Assembly: GCA_030680835.1 (NCBI GenBank)
Contig: JAUXUD010000051.1
Coordinates: forward strand, 1-49,256
Direction: 5' to 3'
DNA length: 49,256 bases
From: Bacteroidota bacterium
GTDB taxonomy: Bacteria > Bacteroidota > Bacteroidia > UKL13-3
A program made the position numbers and the translations under genes. The notes beneath the pieces are model-generated. The model saw only the letters and a program-made list of their open reading frames with translations. It did no database searches and had not been told where the DNA came from. This document shows, in pieces, positions 8,213 to 16,547 of this stretch; positions within the stretch are counted from its first letter, which is position 1, and every line of letters starts with the position of its first letter.

Positions 8213-9415
8213 ATGCTTGAAGGGAAGAAAATAATTTTAGGAATAAGCGGGAGCATTGCAGCGTATAAAGCAGCTGCACTGACCCGCTTATTTGTTAAGG
8301 CAGGTGCGCTGGTAAGGGTTATCATGACACCTGCCGCCAACGATTTTATTACGCCATTAACCATGGCAACACTCAGTAAAAATCCGGTTCTTACAAAATT
8401 TGTAAAAAATGAAGCCGGCCAATGGAACAACCATATAGAGCTGGGTTTATGGGCCGATTGTATGGTAATTGCTCCTGCCGGTGCCAATACCATTTCAAAA
8501 ATGGCAAACGGAGCCTGCGATAACCTGCTTATTGCCGCTTATCTTTCTGCCAGATGTCCGGTGTTTATTGCACCGTCTATGGATCTCGATATGTATGCCC
8601 ACCCTTCAACGCAAAATAATTTACAACTGCTTAAAGGTTTTGGCAACAGCATAATCGACCCCAATTCGGGTGAACTTGCAAGTGGTTTAAACGGAATCGG
8701 AAGGATGGCCGAGCCCGAAGAAATTTTTGATGCGCTTGCCTCTTTTTTCGATGCCAATGATCGATTGCATAATAAAAAAGTTTTGGTTACTGCCGGACCT
8801 ACCTACGAACATATTGACCCCGTAAGGTTTTTGGGCAACCACAGCAGTGGTAAAATGGGTTTTGCCATTGCCGAAGTTTTTGCGTCGCAGGGAGCAAAGG
8901 TTATCTTAATAACTGGCCCCACCCATCAACAGGTTCAACACTCAAATATTAAGCGCATTGATGTTACCACTGCTGCCGAAATGTATGAGGCCACTACGGC
9001 TCAGTTTGCAAAAAGCCATATAGCTATTATGAGTGCAGCGGTTGCCGACTATGCACCTGAAAAAGTAAGTATTGGCAAAATAAAAAAAAGCGGAGATGTA
9101 CTGCAGTTAAAATTAAAGAAAACCCGAGATATTTTAAAAGAACTGGGAAGGGTAAAAACCAAAAAGCAGATTTTAGTAGGCTTTGCACTTGAAACCGATA
9201 ATGAAGAAGCCAATGCCGTGAAAAAGTTAAAGGAGAAAAACCTTGATTTTATTGTATTGAACTCCTTAAAAAACAAAGGTGTGGGTTTTGGATTTGATAC
9301 CAATCAGATATATATAATTCATAAAAACGGAGCCAAATTAAATTATGGTTTGAAACCCAAACACGAAGTGGCAAAAGATATCGTTGAGGAAGTTATAAAA
9401 TTATTACATGCATAA
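8213..9415 (+). CDS. coaBC: Bifunctional phosphopantothenoylcysteine synthetase/decarboxylase
   Basis: This enzyme joins 4'-phosphopantothenate to cysteine and decarboxylates the product in coenzyme A synthesis. Of its 400 residues, the N-terminal half is the FMN-dependent CoaC domain (GISGSIAAYKA at the start; WNNHIELG with the active-site His; APSMDLDMY). The C-terminal half is CoaB, with VTAGPTYEHIDPVRFLGNHS, the SAAVADYAP motif and the KIKKSG lysines. It overlaps the next gene by eight bases, so they are probably translated together. Confidence 0.96.
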   Translation: MLEGKKIILGISGSIAAYKAAALTRLFVKAGALVRVIMTPAANDFITPLTMATLSKNPVLTKFVKNEAGQWNNHIELGLWADCMVIAPAGANTISKMANGACDNLLIAAYLSARCPVFIAPSMDLDMYAHPSTQNNLQLLKGFGNSIIDPNSGELASGLNGIGRMAEPEEIFDALASFFDANDRLHNKKVLVTAGPTYEHIDPVRFLGNHSSGKMGFAIAEVFASQGAKVILITGPTHQQVQHSNIKRIDVTTAAEMYEATTAQFAKSHIAIMSAAVADYAPEKVSIGKIKKSGDVLQLKLKKTRDILKELGRVKTKKQILVGFALETDNEEANAVKKLKEKNLDFIVLNSLKNKGVGFGFDTNQIYIIHKNGAKLNYGLKPKHEVAKDIVEEVIKLLHA

Positions 9416-10313
9416 AATTTATCTGATTATTTTATTGGGAACTTTATTCTCAATGCAAACAACTGCCCAGGAGTTTTTGGCCCGGGTGCGTATTAACGAT
9501 GTGCAGGTTCAGATTGCAGATAAGAGTATTTTTAGAAATCTTGAAAATCGCTTATCGGAGTTTTTAAACACAACCCGCTGGTCAACGGAAACCTTTCAGC
9601 AAAATGAAAAAATTGAACTGAACATCGAAATTATTCTGGGTGCTTACGACCAAACAACTTATGAATACAAGGCATCTGCAATTATTCAAAGCCGCCGTCC
9701 GGTTTTTGGTACCAGCTACAATACTACCGTTTTTAGCTTTAACGATGAGAACTTCGACTTTAAATATCAGGAGCAGGACCGGATGGATTACCAGGAAGGT
9801 CAGTATCAGAACGACCTGAATTCACTGATGTGTTTTTATGCCTATTATGCCCTGGCCATGGATTTTGACTGCATGGCTCCCGAAGGAGGAACCGCATTTT
9901 TTGGAAAAGCATTTCAGGTATCCAATATTGCCCAGCAATCGAGCGGGCGCAGTGGCTGGAAACCTTTTGAAAGAACCCTAAGAACCCGATATAATCTGAT
10001 TGATAACATTTTAAACGAGCGGTTCAGACCCTTGCGCAATGCCTATTATATTTACCATAGAAAAGGAATGGATCAGTTTATTAAAGACCCGCTGCTGGCA
10101 CGAAAACAAATAATGGGCTCGCTGGAACTGGTAAAAAAAGTATTTAAAATTGCGCCAAACACAGTAATGCTGCTTGTTTTTTTTGAAGCCAAAAGCGATG
10201 AGTTGGTTAATATATTTAAAGGCGCCGAAGATTTTGAAAAACCTAAAGTAATTGACCTTTTAAGTGAAGTAAATATTTCAAACATTTCTAAATACGAAAA
10301 AATACGAAGTTGA
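9408..10313 (+). CDS. porD: DUF4835 / PorD-like T9SS-associated protein
   Basis: A 301-residue periplasmic protein. Residues 1-20 are a signal peptide ending TTAQ. The rest fits DUF4835: LARVRINDVQVQ, FRNLENRLSEFLNTTRW, NEKIELNIEIIL, and a long FFEAKSDELVNIF C-terminal region. The family is linked to type IX secretion and gliding (PorD); the biochemical role is unclear. It overlaps coaBC by eight bases, a placement repeated across Bacteroidota. recN often follows this pair; here a VIT1 transporter does instead. Confidence 0.85.
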   Translation: MHKIYLIILLGTLFSMQTTAQEFLARVRINDVQVQIADKSIFRNLENRLSEFLNTTRWSTETFQQNEKIELNIEIILGAYDQTTYEYKASAIIQSRRPVFGTSYNTTVFSFNDENFDFKYQEQDRMDYQEGQYQNDLNSLMCFYAYYALAMDFDCMAPEGGTAFFGKAFQVSNIAQQSSGRSGWKPFERTLRTRYNLIDNILNERFRPLRNAYYIYHRKGMDQFIKDPLLARKQIMGSLELVKKVFKIAPNTVMLLVFFEAKSDELVNIFKGAEDFEKPKVIDLLSEVNISNISKYEKIRS

Positions 10314-11038
10314 TGACAAACGCAGTACACCACCACCACAACGAAGAACATTTTAATGGCAGCGCCCTAGTGCGGGATATCGTAATTGGTATGAGCGATG
10401 GACTTACTGTGCCGTTTGCCCTGGCTGCCGGTTTAACCGGTGCAGCGGTAAGCAACGGGGTTATCGTTACTGCGGGTATGGCCGAAATTGTTGCTGGCAG
10501 CATTGCCATGGGTTTGGGAGGCTATATGGCAGGCAAAACCGAAATTGAACATTATAGCAGCGAATTAAGACGTGAATATTTTGAAGTGGAGCAATATCCT
10601 GAACGCGAAAAACAAGAGGTAAGGGAAGTGTTTGCCGAGTATGGTTTAAGTGAAAGTGCACAGGAAACCATTGTTGAGGAACTAGCCAAAGACAAAGACA
10701 AGTGGGTGAATTTTATGATGCGTTATGAACTGGGCCTGGATAAACCGGATATTAACAGGGCACGTAAAAGCGCAATGAATATTGGTGTTTCATATATAAT
10801 AGGAGGTATTGTTCCCTTAAGTACTTACTTCCCGATATTTAGTACCAATGCACACGATGGATTTGTTTACTCTTGTATTATTACCGCAATTTGCCTGTTT
10901 ATTTTCGGGTATTTTAAAACCAAAATTATTGGTCAGCCACCCCTTAACGGTGCCTTTAAAACCTTATTTATTGGTGCCCTTGCAGCGGGCTCAGCATATA
11001 TTATTGCCAATTTAATATCAGGACAGTTAATGTTTTAA
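10313..11038 (+). CDS. VIT1/CCC1-family metal transporter
   Basis: A 241-residue inner-membrane protein that should move iron or manganese out of the cytosol. The ATG at 10313 overlaps the porD stop in a TGATG junction, so translation is coupled; a TTG just before it is a less likely start. A His-rich N-terminus (HHHH, then EEHF) is followed by the VIT1 signature DIVIGMSDGLTVPFALAAGL, a cytosolic helical metal-binding region (YSSELRREYFEVEQ, then EREKQEV) and three further membrane segments. Confidence 0.9.
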   Translation: MTNAVHHHHNEEHFNGSALVRDIVIGMSDGLTVPFALAAGLTGAAVSNGVIVTAGMAEIVAGSIAMGLGGYMAGKTEIEHYSSELRREYFEVEQYPEREKQEVREVFAEYGLSESAQETIVEELAKDKDKWVNFMMRYELGLDKPDINRARKSAMNIGVSYIIGGIVPLSTYFPIFSTNAHDGFVYSCIITAICLFIFGYFKTKIIGQPPLNGAFKTLFIGALAAGSAYIIANLISGQLMF

Positions 11039-11040
11039 GC

Positions 11041-11193
11041 ATGAAAGCGGTTTCATTGAGAAATGTGGTAACGATAGCAATTCTGTTTTCATTTATATTT
11101 TGTGCCTGTAACCAGCGTTTTCTCATGCGCAAAAAAGTTAGAATAGACAATGACAGTACCGAGGTGGATAAGGATTATAAAATAATATGGTAA
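11041..11193 (+). CDS. Small lipoprotein-like peptide
   Basis: A 50-codon gene starting two bases after the transporter stop. A hydrophobic N-terminal segment (VVTIAILFSFIFCAC) ends at cysteines that could form a lipobox. A basic then acidic tail follows (MRKKVRIDNDSTEVDKDYK). The tight spacing and export signal support a real gene at the end of the operon. Function unknown. Confidence 0.6.
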   Translation: MKAVSLRNVVTIAILFSFIFCACNQRFLMRKKVRIDNDSTEVDKDYKIIW

Positions 11194-11234
11194 ATGATTA
11201 TTTTAGCGGTTTAAATCCTAACGGTTTTTTGTAA

Positions 11235-11726
11235 ATGCTTAAACAAATACTTTTCACTTTATTATTCAGTTTTTCAATACTTGCAAAGGCCCAAAATGTT
11301 TCCGTTGAAATTGGCCAAATTAATAACGGAACTATTGAAATAAACAATAGTCAAAATGCGCTGATTAAAGCATTTGAATGGACATTCAGAGATGGGACAA
11401 AAGTTACCGAGTTAAAAATCGAACAACTTTCAAATACCTATTTTTTAATAGCAACCTGTGCCTATCAGGGTAAAAAGCGCATGGCAGCCGTTAACCTCGA
11501 TCTGGTTGGGCTCAGGTTTATGCTCAATGAAGATGCATACTTTAAAATGTGTTCAGCCGTAGCCTGCGAAAATTGCCGGTTCTTTATGGAAAACAATAAA
11601 ATCATCGCCTGCAAATGCGAGGAAACCGGCACCATCAGCAACCATTGCCATTACCGCTCCAGCACTGCCATTACGTTTTATGCCAATTTTCAGAGAGCCA
11701 TTAAAATGGGGGAGAAGGAGGATTAG
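11235..11726 (+). CDS. Secreted Cys-rich hypothetical protein
   Basis: 163 residues; a signal peptide ends near AKAQ (residue 20). The mature part is beta-rich. A cysteine cluster near the C-terminus (CSAVACENC, CKCEETG, CHY) suggests disulphides or a metal site. I do not recognise the family. It is probably the last gene of the rightward run and is followed by heptamer repeats. Confidence 0.7.
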   Translation: MLKQILFTLLFSFSILAKAQNVSVEIGQINNGTIEINNSQNALIKAFEWTFRDGTKVTELKIEQLSNTYFLIATCAYQGKKRMAAVNLDLVGLRFMLNEDAYFKMCSAVACENCRFFMENNKIIACKCEETGTISNHCHYRSSTAITFYANFQRAIKMGEKED

Positions 11727-11942
11727 GATTTACGATTTACGATGTACGATGTACGATGTATGTTGTGGAAATTTATGAGTTTTGTGTTTTGATTGACGTT
11801 TCACGCTAGTGGATATAATTTGGTTTATGCCTATCAGGGCAAATGCATTTGCCCCTACAATCGTCTAATCCATTATTTATAATAAATTATATCGTACATC
11901 GTACATTGTACATTGTACATTGTACATCGTACATTGTACATT
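11727..11942. repeat. Two inverted heptamer tracts around a palindrome
   Basis: Tandem TACGATG-type heptamers (about 11730-11762) and their inverse complement, CATCGTA/CATTGTA (11891-11942), flank about 125 bp. In the middle lies the perfect 18-bp palindrome GGGCAAATGCATTTGCCC (11837-11854). The whole gap between convergent genes is repeat-derived and could fold into one large stem. Related tracts occur at 17800, 18895, 21075 and 45705. Confidence 0.75.
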
Positions 11943-11945
11943 CAT

Positions 11946-13478
11946 TTACTTCTCAAGTACCTCATACATATCAACCCTGCGGTCTTTCCAGTTGAGGACG
12001 GTACCGGTGTTACGGGCGCGTTCCAGGGCAGCTAAATCCAGATCGGCAATAACTACGGTTTCTATATTGGTACTGCATTCGCCGGCTATGGCTTCGGGTG
12101 GGAAGGCGAAATCACTGGGGGTATAAATACCCGACTGCGCATAGTTTATATCCATGTTATCTACCGATGGAATATTGCCAATTGTGCCTGCAGTGGCCAC
12201 AAAAATCTGGTTTTCAACAGCACGCGACTGTGAACAGATTTTAACCCTTAAGTGGCCGTGTTTTTCATCCGTACTAAAAGGCACGAATAATATTTTTGCT
12301 CCTTTAAGGCAGGCAATACGAGCCATTTCCGGAAATTCCACATCATAACAAATATTGATGGCTACTTTGCCGCAATCGGTGTTAAATACTTTAATTTCAT
12401 TTCCCGGTTTTACGCCCCACCATTTCGATTCGTTGGTGGTAATATGAATTTTGTATTGCTTTTCATAGGTTCCATCGCGCTTAAAAATATAGGAAATATT
12501 ATACAGGTTATCGCTTTCAACCTGCAAGTGGGTTCCGGCAATAATATTGATGTTATACTCGAGCGAAAGCCGCGAAAAAAGCTCAATATAATCTTCCGTG
12601 TATTCATCTATCTTACGGATACTGTCCTCCGGACTCATGCTTTTATACTCGTGCAGGGAAAGTAACTGCGTGGTGAACAATTCGGGGAACAGTACAAAGT
12701 CTGATTTGTAGTTGGAAGCTACATCGGTAAAATACTCGCATTGCTGGGCAAATTCCTTAAAGCTTTTTATTTTCCGCAATTCGTACTGTATGCAGCAGAT
12801 GCGTACCTTTTTCATAAGTACACTGCGTTCGCGTATTTCGGGAACATAATCGAGGTTAATCCATTCCAGAAGCAATGCATATCCTTCGCTTTCCAAATCC
12901 TCGGGCAGGTAATCTTTAATGATGCGTTGTATGGTAAACCCATGCGATAACTGAAATGTTACTACAGGATCTTTGATCTTTTTATCAACCACCCTTTTTA
13001 TATAAGCCCTGATGCCAAAATCTTCAGAATAATTACAGTAATTGGGCAAACGGCCTCCTATCAAAATGCGTTTCAGGTTTTTTTCAATACACAGCATTTT
13101 GCGCATTTCATAAAGTCGCCGGCCAATTTTCAAACCCTGGTACTCGGGGTGAACCATTACCTCTATGCCATATAACGTATCACCCTCATCATCGTGGTTG
13201 GTAATAAAACCATTGTCACAAATCTCTTTCCAGCTATGGTCATCATCATATTCATCCCAGTTAATAATGAGGCTGCTGGCCGAACCCACAATTTTGCGTT
13301 CATACTCTATTACCTGCATGCCTTCCGGAAATTGCTTAAGCTGACTTTCCAGCATTTCATAAGTCCAGGGATCGTATTTTGGAAAGCAAACCTTCGACAG
13401 CGCAATAATATCATCCAGATCACTGTGATCTGCCGTACGTTCTATTAATTTGGGTTTCCGTGAAGGTTTGGTTTTCAT
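11946..13478 (-). CDS. GNAT acetyltransferase fused to carbon-nitrogen hydrolase
   Basis: A 510-residue fusion. Residues about 10-215 form a GNAT N-acetyltransferase domain, with VMVHPEYQGLKIGRRLYEMR as its acetyl-CoA loop. Residues about 224-505 form a nitrilase-superfamily amidase with the full triad Glu266 (FPELFTT), Lys343 (QYKIHIT) and Cys377 (INICYDVEFPE). The domain pair is known in Bacteroidota; the substrate is not established, and acylation or deacylation of a small amine or amide is likely. It lies four bases from the yebC stop on the same strand. Confidence 0.92.
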   Translation of the reverse strand: MKTKPSRKPKLIERTADHSDLDDIIALSKVCFPKYDPWTYEMLESQLKQFPEGMQVIEYERKIVGSASSLIINWDEYDDDHSWKEICDNGFITNHDDEGDTLYGIEVMVHPEYQGLKIGRRLYEMRKMLCIEKNLKRILIGGRLPNYCNYSEDFGIRAYIKRVVDKKIKDPVVTFQLSHGFTIQRIIKDYLPEDLESEGYALLLEWINLDYVPEIRERSVLMKKVRICCIQYELRKIKSFKEFAQQCEYFTDVASNYKSDFVLFPELFTTQLLSLHEYKSMSPEDSIRKIDEYTEDYIELFSRLSLEYNINIIAGTHLQVESDNLYNISYIFKRDGTYEKQYKIHITTNESKWWGVKPGNEIKVFNTDCGKVAINICYDVEFPEMARIACLKGAKILFVPFSTDEKHGHLRVKICSQSRAVENQIFVATAGTIGNIPSVDNMDINYAQSGIYTPSDFAFPPEAIAGECSTNIETVVIADLDLAALERARNTGTVLNWKDRRVDMYEVLEK

Positions 13479-13481
13479 GTA

Positions 13482-14192
13482 TTATTTCAAATTATGAAAT
13501 ACATTGGTTACATCTTCATCTTCATCCAGCCGGTCGAGCAATTTGCCAAAATCTTCTTCCTGTTCTTCGTTGAGTTCAACAGTAGTGGTAGGCGTTTGAA
13601 TGAGTTGGGCATTTACAATTTCAATTTTACGGTCTTCCAAACCCTTTTGCATGGCCCCAAATTCGGTGAATGGCACGGTAATGATCAAATTGCCTTCACC
13701 GTCTTCTTCCATTTCTTCCATTCCAAAATCTATCAGGTCCAGCTCTATTTCTTCAAGGTTCAACCCTTTTAAAGGAACACTAAAAATGCCTTTGCGTTCA
13801 AATAAAAAGTCCAGACTGCCCGAAGTAAGTATTTGTCCGCCTGTTTTATTAAAATGCGTTCTTAAGTTGGCAATGGTACGGGTTGGGTTATCGGTAGCGG
13901 TTTCAATCATCAGGGCAACGCCATGCGGACCTTTACCTTCATAGGTAATTTCTTCGTAGGCTTTTTCCGATTTGCTGTTGGCGCGGTTAATGGCCGCATC
14001 GATATTCACTTTGGGCATATTTACCGCTTTGGCTTTGGCTATCAACACCCTGAGCCGCGAATTTGCATCCGGATCGGGCCCACCGGCCTTAACAACAATT
14101 GCTATTTCCTTACCAATTTTGGTAAAAGCCTGACTCATTTTTGCGTAGCGGGCAAACATTTTGTGTTTGCGTTTTTCAAATACCCTTCCCAT
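13482..14192 (-). CDS. yebC: YebC/PmpR-family regulator
   Basis: Start chosen at ATG 14192 because the family begins MGR-(A/V)-FE-RK; this gives 236 residues. Hallmarks are KMFARYAKMSQAFTKIGKEI, NMPKVNIDAAINRA, TYEGKGPHGVALMIETATDN and RTIANLRTHFNKTGG. YebC proteins bind ribosomes or DNA; recent work on the family supports easing of translation at proline stretches, and some members act as transcription regulators. It lies just upstream of the GNAT-nitrilase gene and is probably co-transcribed with it. Confidence 0.95.
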   Translation of the reverse strand: MGRVFEKRKHKMFARYAKMSQAFTKIGKEIAIVVKAGGPDPDANSRLRVLIAKAKAVNMPKVNIDAAINRANSKSEKAYEEITYEGKGPHGVALMIETATDNPTRTIANLRTHFNKTGGQILTSGSLDFLFERKGIFSVPLKGLNLEEIELDLIDFGMEEMEEDGEGNLIITVPFTEFGAMQKGLEDRKIEIVNAQLIQTPTTTVELNEEQEEDFGKLLDRLDEDEDVTNVFHNLK

Positions 14193-14249
14193 AATTACAA
14201 AAATTCTTATTGTGAATGGCCGCAAATATAAAGGATAATTATAGAAATT

Positions 14250-15668
14250 TTATTCCGGCTGCACGAGATATAAGGTGCTTTGCGCATTATTTTTCGTGAA
14301 ACTCTTAAGTTCCAAAAGTTTCTTTTTGGCCAAAACAGGTTTTAAGGATTCGGCTTCAGCCGTATTCACAACGATATAATGTTTTTCAGGGTTTTCACTT
14401 ACTGGGTTCACCCGGGTAAAAGGTTTTCTTAAATAACCCAAAGCGGGATTTGTGAGGTAATTCGACATTAATATTCCACAAAGAACCGGATCATTTTTAT
14501 CCGGAATGGAATCCTGCATAAACCGGGCAATTTTCTTTGTCACCACAATTTCATCGGCGTAGCCTATACTGGTTTGGGCTGCAGAGCTTGCCTGCAGGGC
14601 GGCAAGGTAGTTTGTAAAACTGAACCCAAAAGCCAGAACCACGATAAGCAATTTAATTCTGATAACATAGTTAACCGCAACAGCCGCCACAAGCATTAAC
14701 AACAGCACGGGAGATAATAAACATTCCGGACTTAAAGTGTTCACAAGCGAATACAGGAAGAACAGGAATGTATAAATAAATACCAGTAAAAACCGTTTAT
14801 CATAAATGATTCTCTTTACCGATTTGTTCCGGCTGAACCAAAGGGCGAAGGCAATCAAAATAAATAGAGACAAAACGATTCTGTTTTCGGAAGAAGACAA
14901 CAGAAACCATTGCCGTTCAATCTGAGTCAAAATTGTGTTTAAATCTGTTTTGGGCATTTCCATCAATCCGGAATAAAAAAACCACCCATACGCCTGATAA
15001 TTGAGCAAAGCCTGAAGGGCCAAAATCAAAAAGGGGATTAACAAAAATGAATTGTACTTAATAAATTCTTTGCTGAATTTGAATTTTTGAAGTAAAAAGC
15101 AGTAATAAATGAATCCGCTTACAATTAAAACAAGTGCACTTTCATGTACCAGAACAGAAATCGATGCATATACTGCATAATATATTTTATTGTTTAAAAG
15201 CAGGTTGTATAACGCCAGGATAACCAGTAAGCTGAACATAATTTCGGGGTTTACAATTACCGATTGAACCCAGAAAACTTCCTGAATAATTATCAATAAA
15301 ACAGCTAACAAAGCAACATGCGGTTTAAATTCGCGGGCCATTATGTAAAAAATGGAATAAAGAATGAGCGCAGCGAGGAGTAAATTAATGGCATGGGCAG
15401 TGAGTGCCGAATTTCCAAAGATATTGAGCCCAAAGCAAATAGTAAAATAATACAATAAAGGTTGCCCCTGTGTTAATTCAGGATTTAGAGATGCAGAAGG
15501 GATCAGTGTAAGACCATTTTGCAGCATATATTGCAGGGCAGGGAAATAATTCATGGCTTCATTCCAATAATAGGGCAGCTCCAGGTACGGAAATTTGGAA
15601 ACCACAAAAAATACCAGCAACATGGAGAAAAATAAATTAATAATGGGTCTGGGTCTGTACATTGCCAT
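14250..15668 (-). CDS. GT39-like polytopic membrane glycosyltransferase
   Basis: 472 residues with a hydrophobic N-terminal helix and about ten further membrane segments. The first periplasmic loop holds PYYWNEAMNYFPALQYMLQ, an acidic residue in the place of the catalytic DE/E motif of the PMT/ArnT superfamily, followed by GQPLLYYF. Such enzymes move sugars from polyprenyl phosphate to proteins or lipids. A short soluble tail ends the protein. It is a single gene; its product and donor are unknown. Confidence 0.75.
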   Translation of the reverse strand: MAMYRPRPIINLFFSMLLVFFVVSKFPYLELPYYWNEAMNYFPALQYMLQNGLTLIPSASLNPELTQGQPLLYYFTICFGLNIFGNSALTAHAINLLLAALILYSIFYIMAREFKPHVALLAVLLIIIQEVFWVQSVIVNPEIMFSLLVILALYNLLLNNKIYYAVYASISVLVHESALVLIVSGFIYYCFLLQKFKFSKEFIKYNSFLLIPFLILALQALLNYQAYGWFFYSGLMEMPKTDLNTILTQIERQWFLLSSSENRIVLSLFILIAFALWFSRNKSVKRIIYDKRFLLVFIYTFLFFLYSLVNTLSPECLLSPVLLLMLVAAVAVNYVIRIKLLIVVLAFGFSFTNYLAALQASSAAQTSIGYADEIVVTKKIARFMQDSIPDKNDPVLCGILMSNYLTNPALGYLRKPFTRVNPVSENPEKHYIVVNTAEAESLKPVLAKKKLLELKSFTKNNAQSTLYLVQPE

Positions 15669-15982
15669 GGGGTTAAGCTTAAAATTTGCAAATTATGGTT
15701 TTTTAATTTTAGAATATAATTAAATGTACATTTCAATTCAGGAATAAACCCAATCTATGCTTTGCAGAAAACGTTTATAACGTTAGTATTTTCAAACATT
15801 TTTTGATCCGATGCTTTTTTAAATTTAAATCATCTTGAACCCATTTCATATAATGTTAGTATTTAATAGCATTATATTATTTTTTTTTCTCTTTTTTCTG
15901 AATGCAAAATAGCTGAGCTTCAAATTTTAATGTTTGTATTTACCGCTAAATTGATTAAAATTTGTATAAAAATACAAATATT
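15669..15982. other. AT-rich divergent intergenic region with repeated half-sites
   Basis: No gene seen. GTTAGTATT at 15782, GTTAGTATTT at 15855 and GTTTGTATT at 15932 are spaced 73 and 77 bp apart, and end at the palindrome at 15961. This looks like the control region of the hipB-like gene that follows. Confidence 0.45.
15961..15978. promoter_or_regulatory. Inverted repeat upstream of hipB-like gene
   Basis: TTTGTAT, four A/T bases, then ATACAAA: a perfect 7-bp inverted repeat ending five bases before the ATG at 15983. It shares the GTAT core with the upstream half-sites and with the other hipB operator at 2633. It is a probable autoregulatory site. Confidence 0.5.
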
Positions 15983-16300
15983 ATGGGAAGAGCCACTACA
16001 GTTTTACTCCCTAAAAATCAACGAATTCTCGAGCATTTGGGAGAAAATATTCGTCTTGCCCGTTTAAGGCGCAAACTCAGCTCGGAGCAACTCGCCCAAC
16101 GGGCACAAATGAGCAGGTACAGCATTTGGCAAATAGAAAAAGGAACTCCAGGAGTTTCTATGGGTGCATACCTGCAGGTACTTTTTGTTTTGGGCTTTGA
16201 ACACGAGCTGGAATCGGTAGCCGCAAACGATGATTTGGGAAGGAAACTTCAGGATATTGGTTTAAGTGAGAAACGCAGGGCACCGAAGCTGAAAACTTAG
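15983..16300 (+). CDS. hipB: HipB-like XRE antitoxin
   Basis: 105 residues from ATG 15983 (a TTG at 15962 would add seven). The XRE domain spans about residues 14-70, including LGENIRLARLRRKLSSEQLA and IWQIEKG. It is paralogous to the orphan at 510-824. It pairs with the HipA-like gene 16548-17798 on the same strand, but 247 bp of repeats lie between them, unusual for a toxin-antitoxin operon, where the genes normally touch. Confidence 0.85.
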   Translation: MGRATTVLLPKNQRILEHLGENIRLARLRRKLSSEQLAQRAQMSRYSIWQIEKGTPGVSMGAYLQVLFVLGFEHELESVAANDDLGRKLQDIGLSEKRRAPKLKT

Positions 16301-16547
16301 AGTCCAGAATCCAGAGTCCAGAAAGAAACGAGATTGCGAGATACGATAACCGAGACAAGAAATAGATTTGTTTTGGTCTCGCTTCTCGTATCTCGATATC
16401 TCGCTTCTAAATTGCTGAAAACGGAATTTCGATACGTAAAAACTCATAACTCATAATTTATACCTCATAACTCATAACTCATAATTTATACCTCATACCT
16501 CATAACTAATAACTTATACCTCATAATTCATACCTCATAACTCAACA
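16301..16547. repeat. Heptamer tandems and large hairpin between hipB and hipA
   Basis: Three units of the AGTCCAG type open the region. A long imperfect inverted repeat follows: CGAGATACGATAACCGAGAC (from about 16338) against GGTCTCG plus CTCGTATCTCG (to about 16405). From 16440 to 16545, ATAACTC/ATACCTC-type units with TAATTTAT variants run to within three bases of the hipA ATG. The transcript must cross this tract to reach the toxin. Confidence 0.75.
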
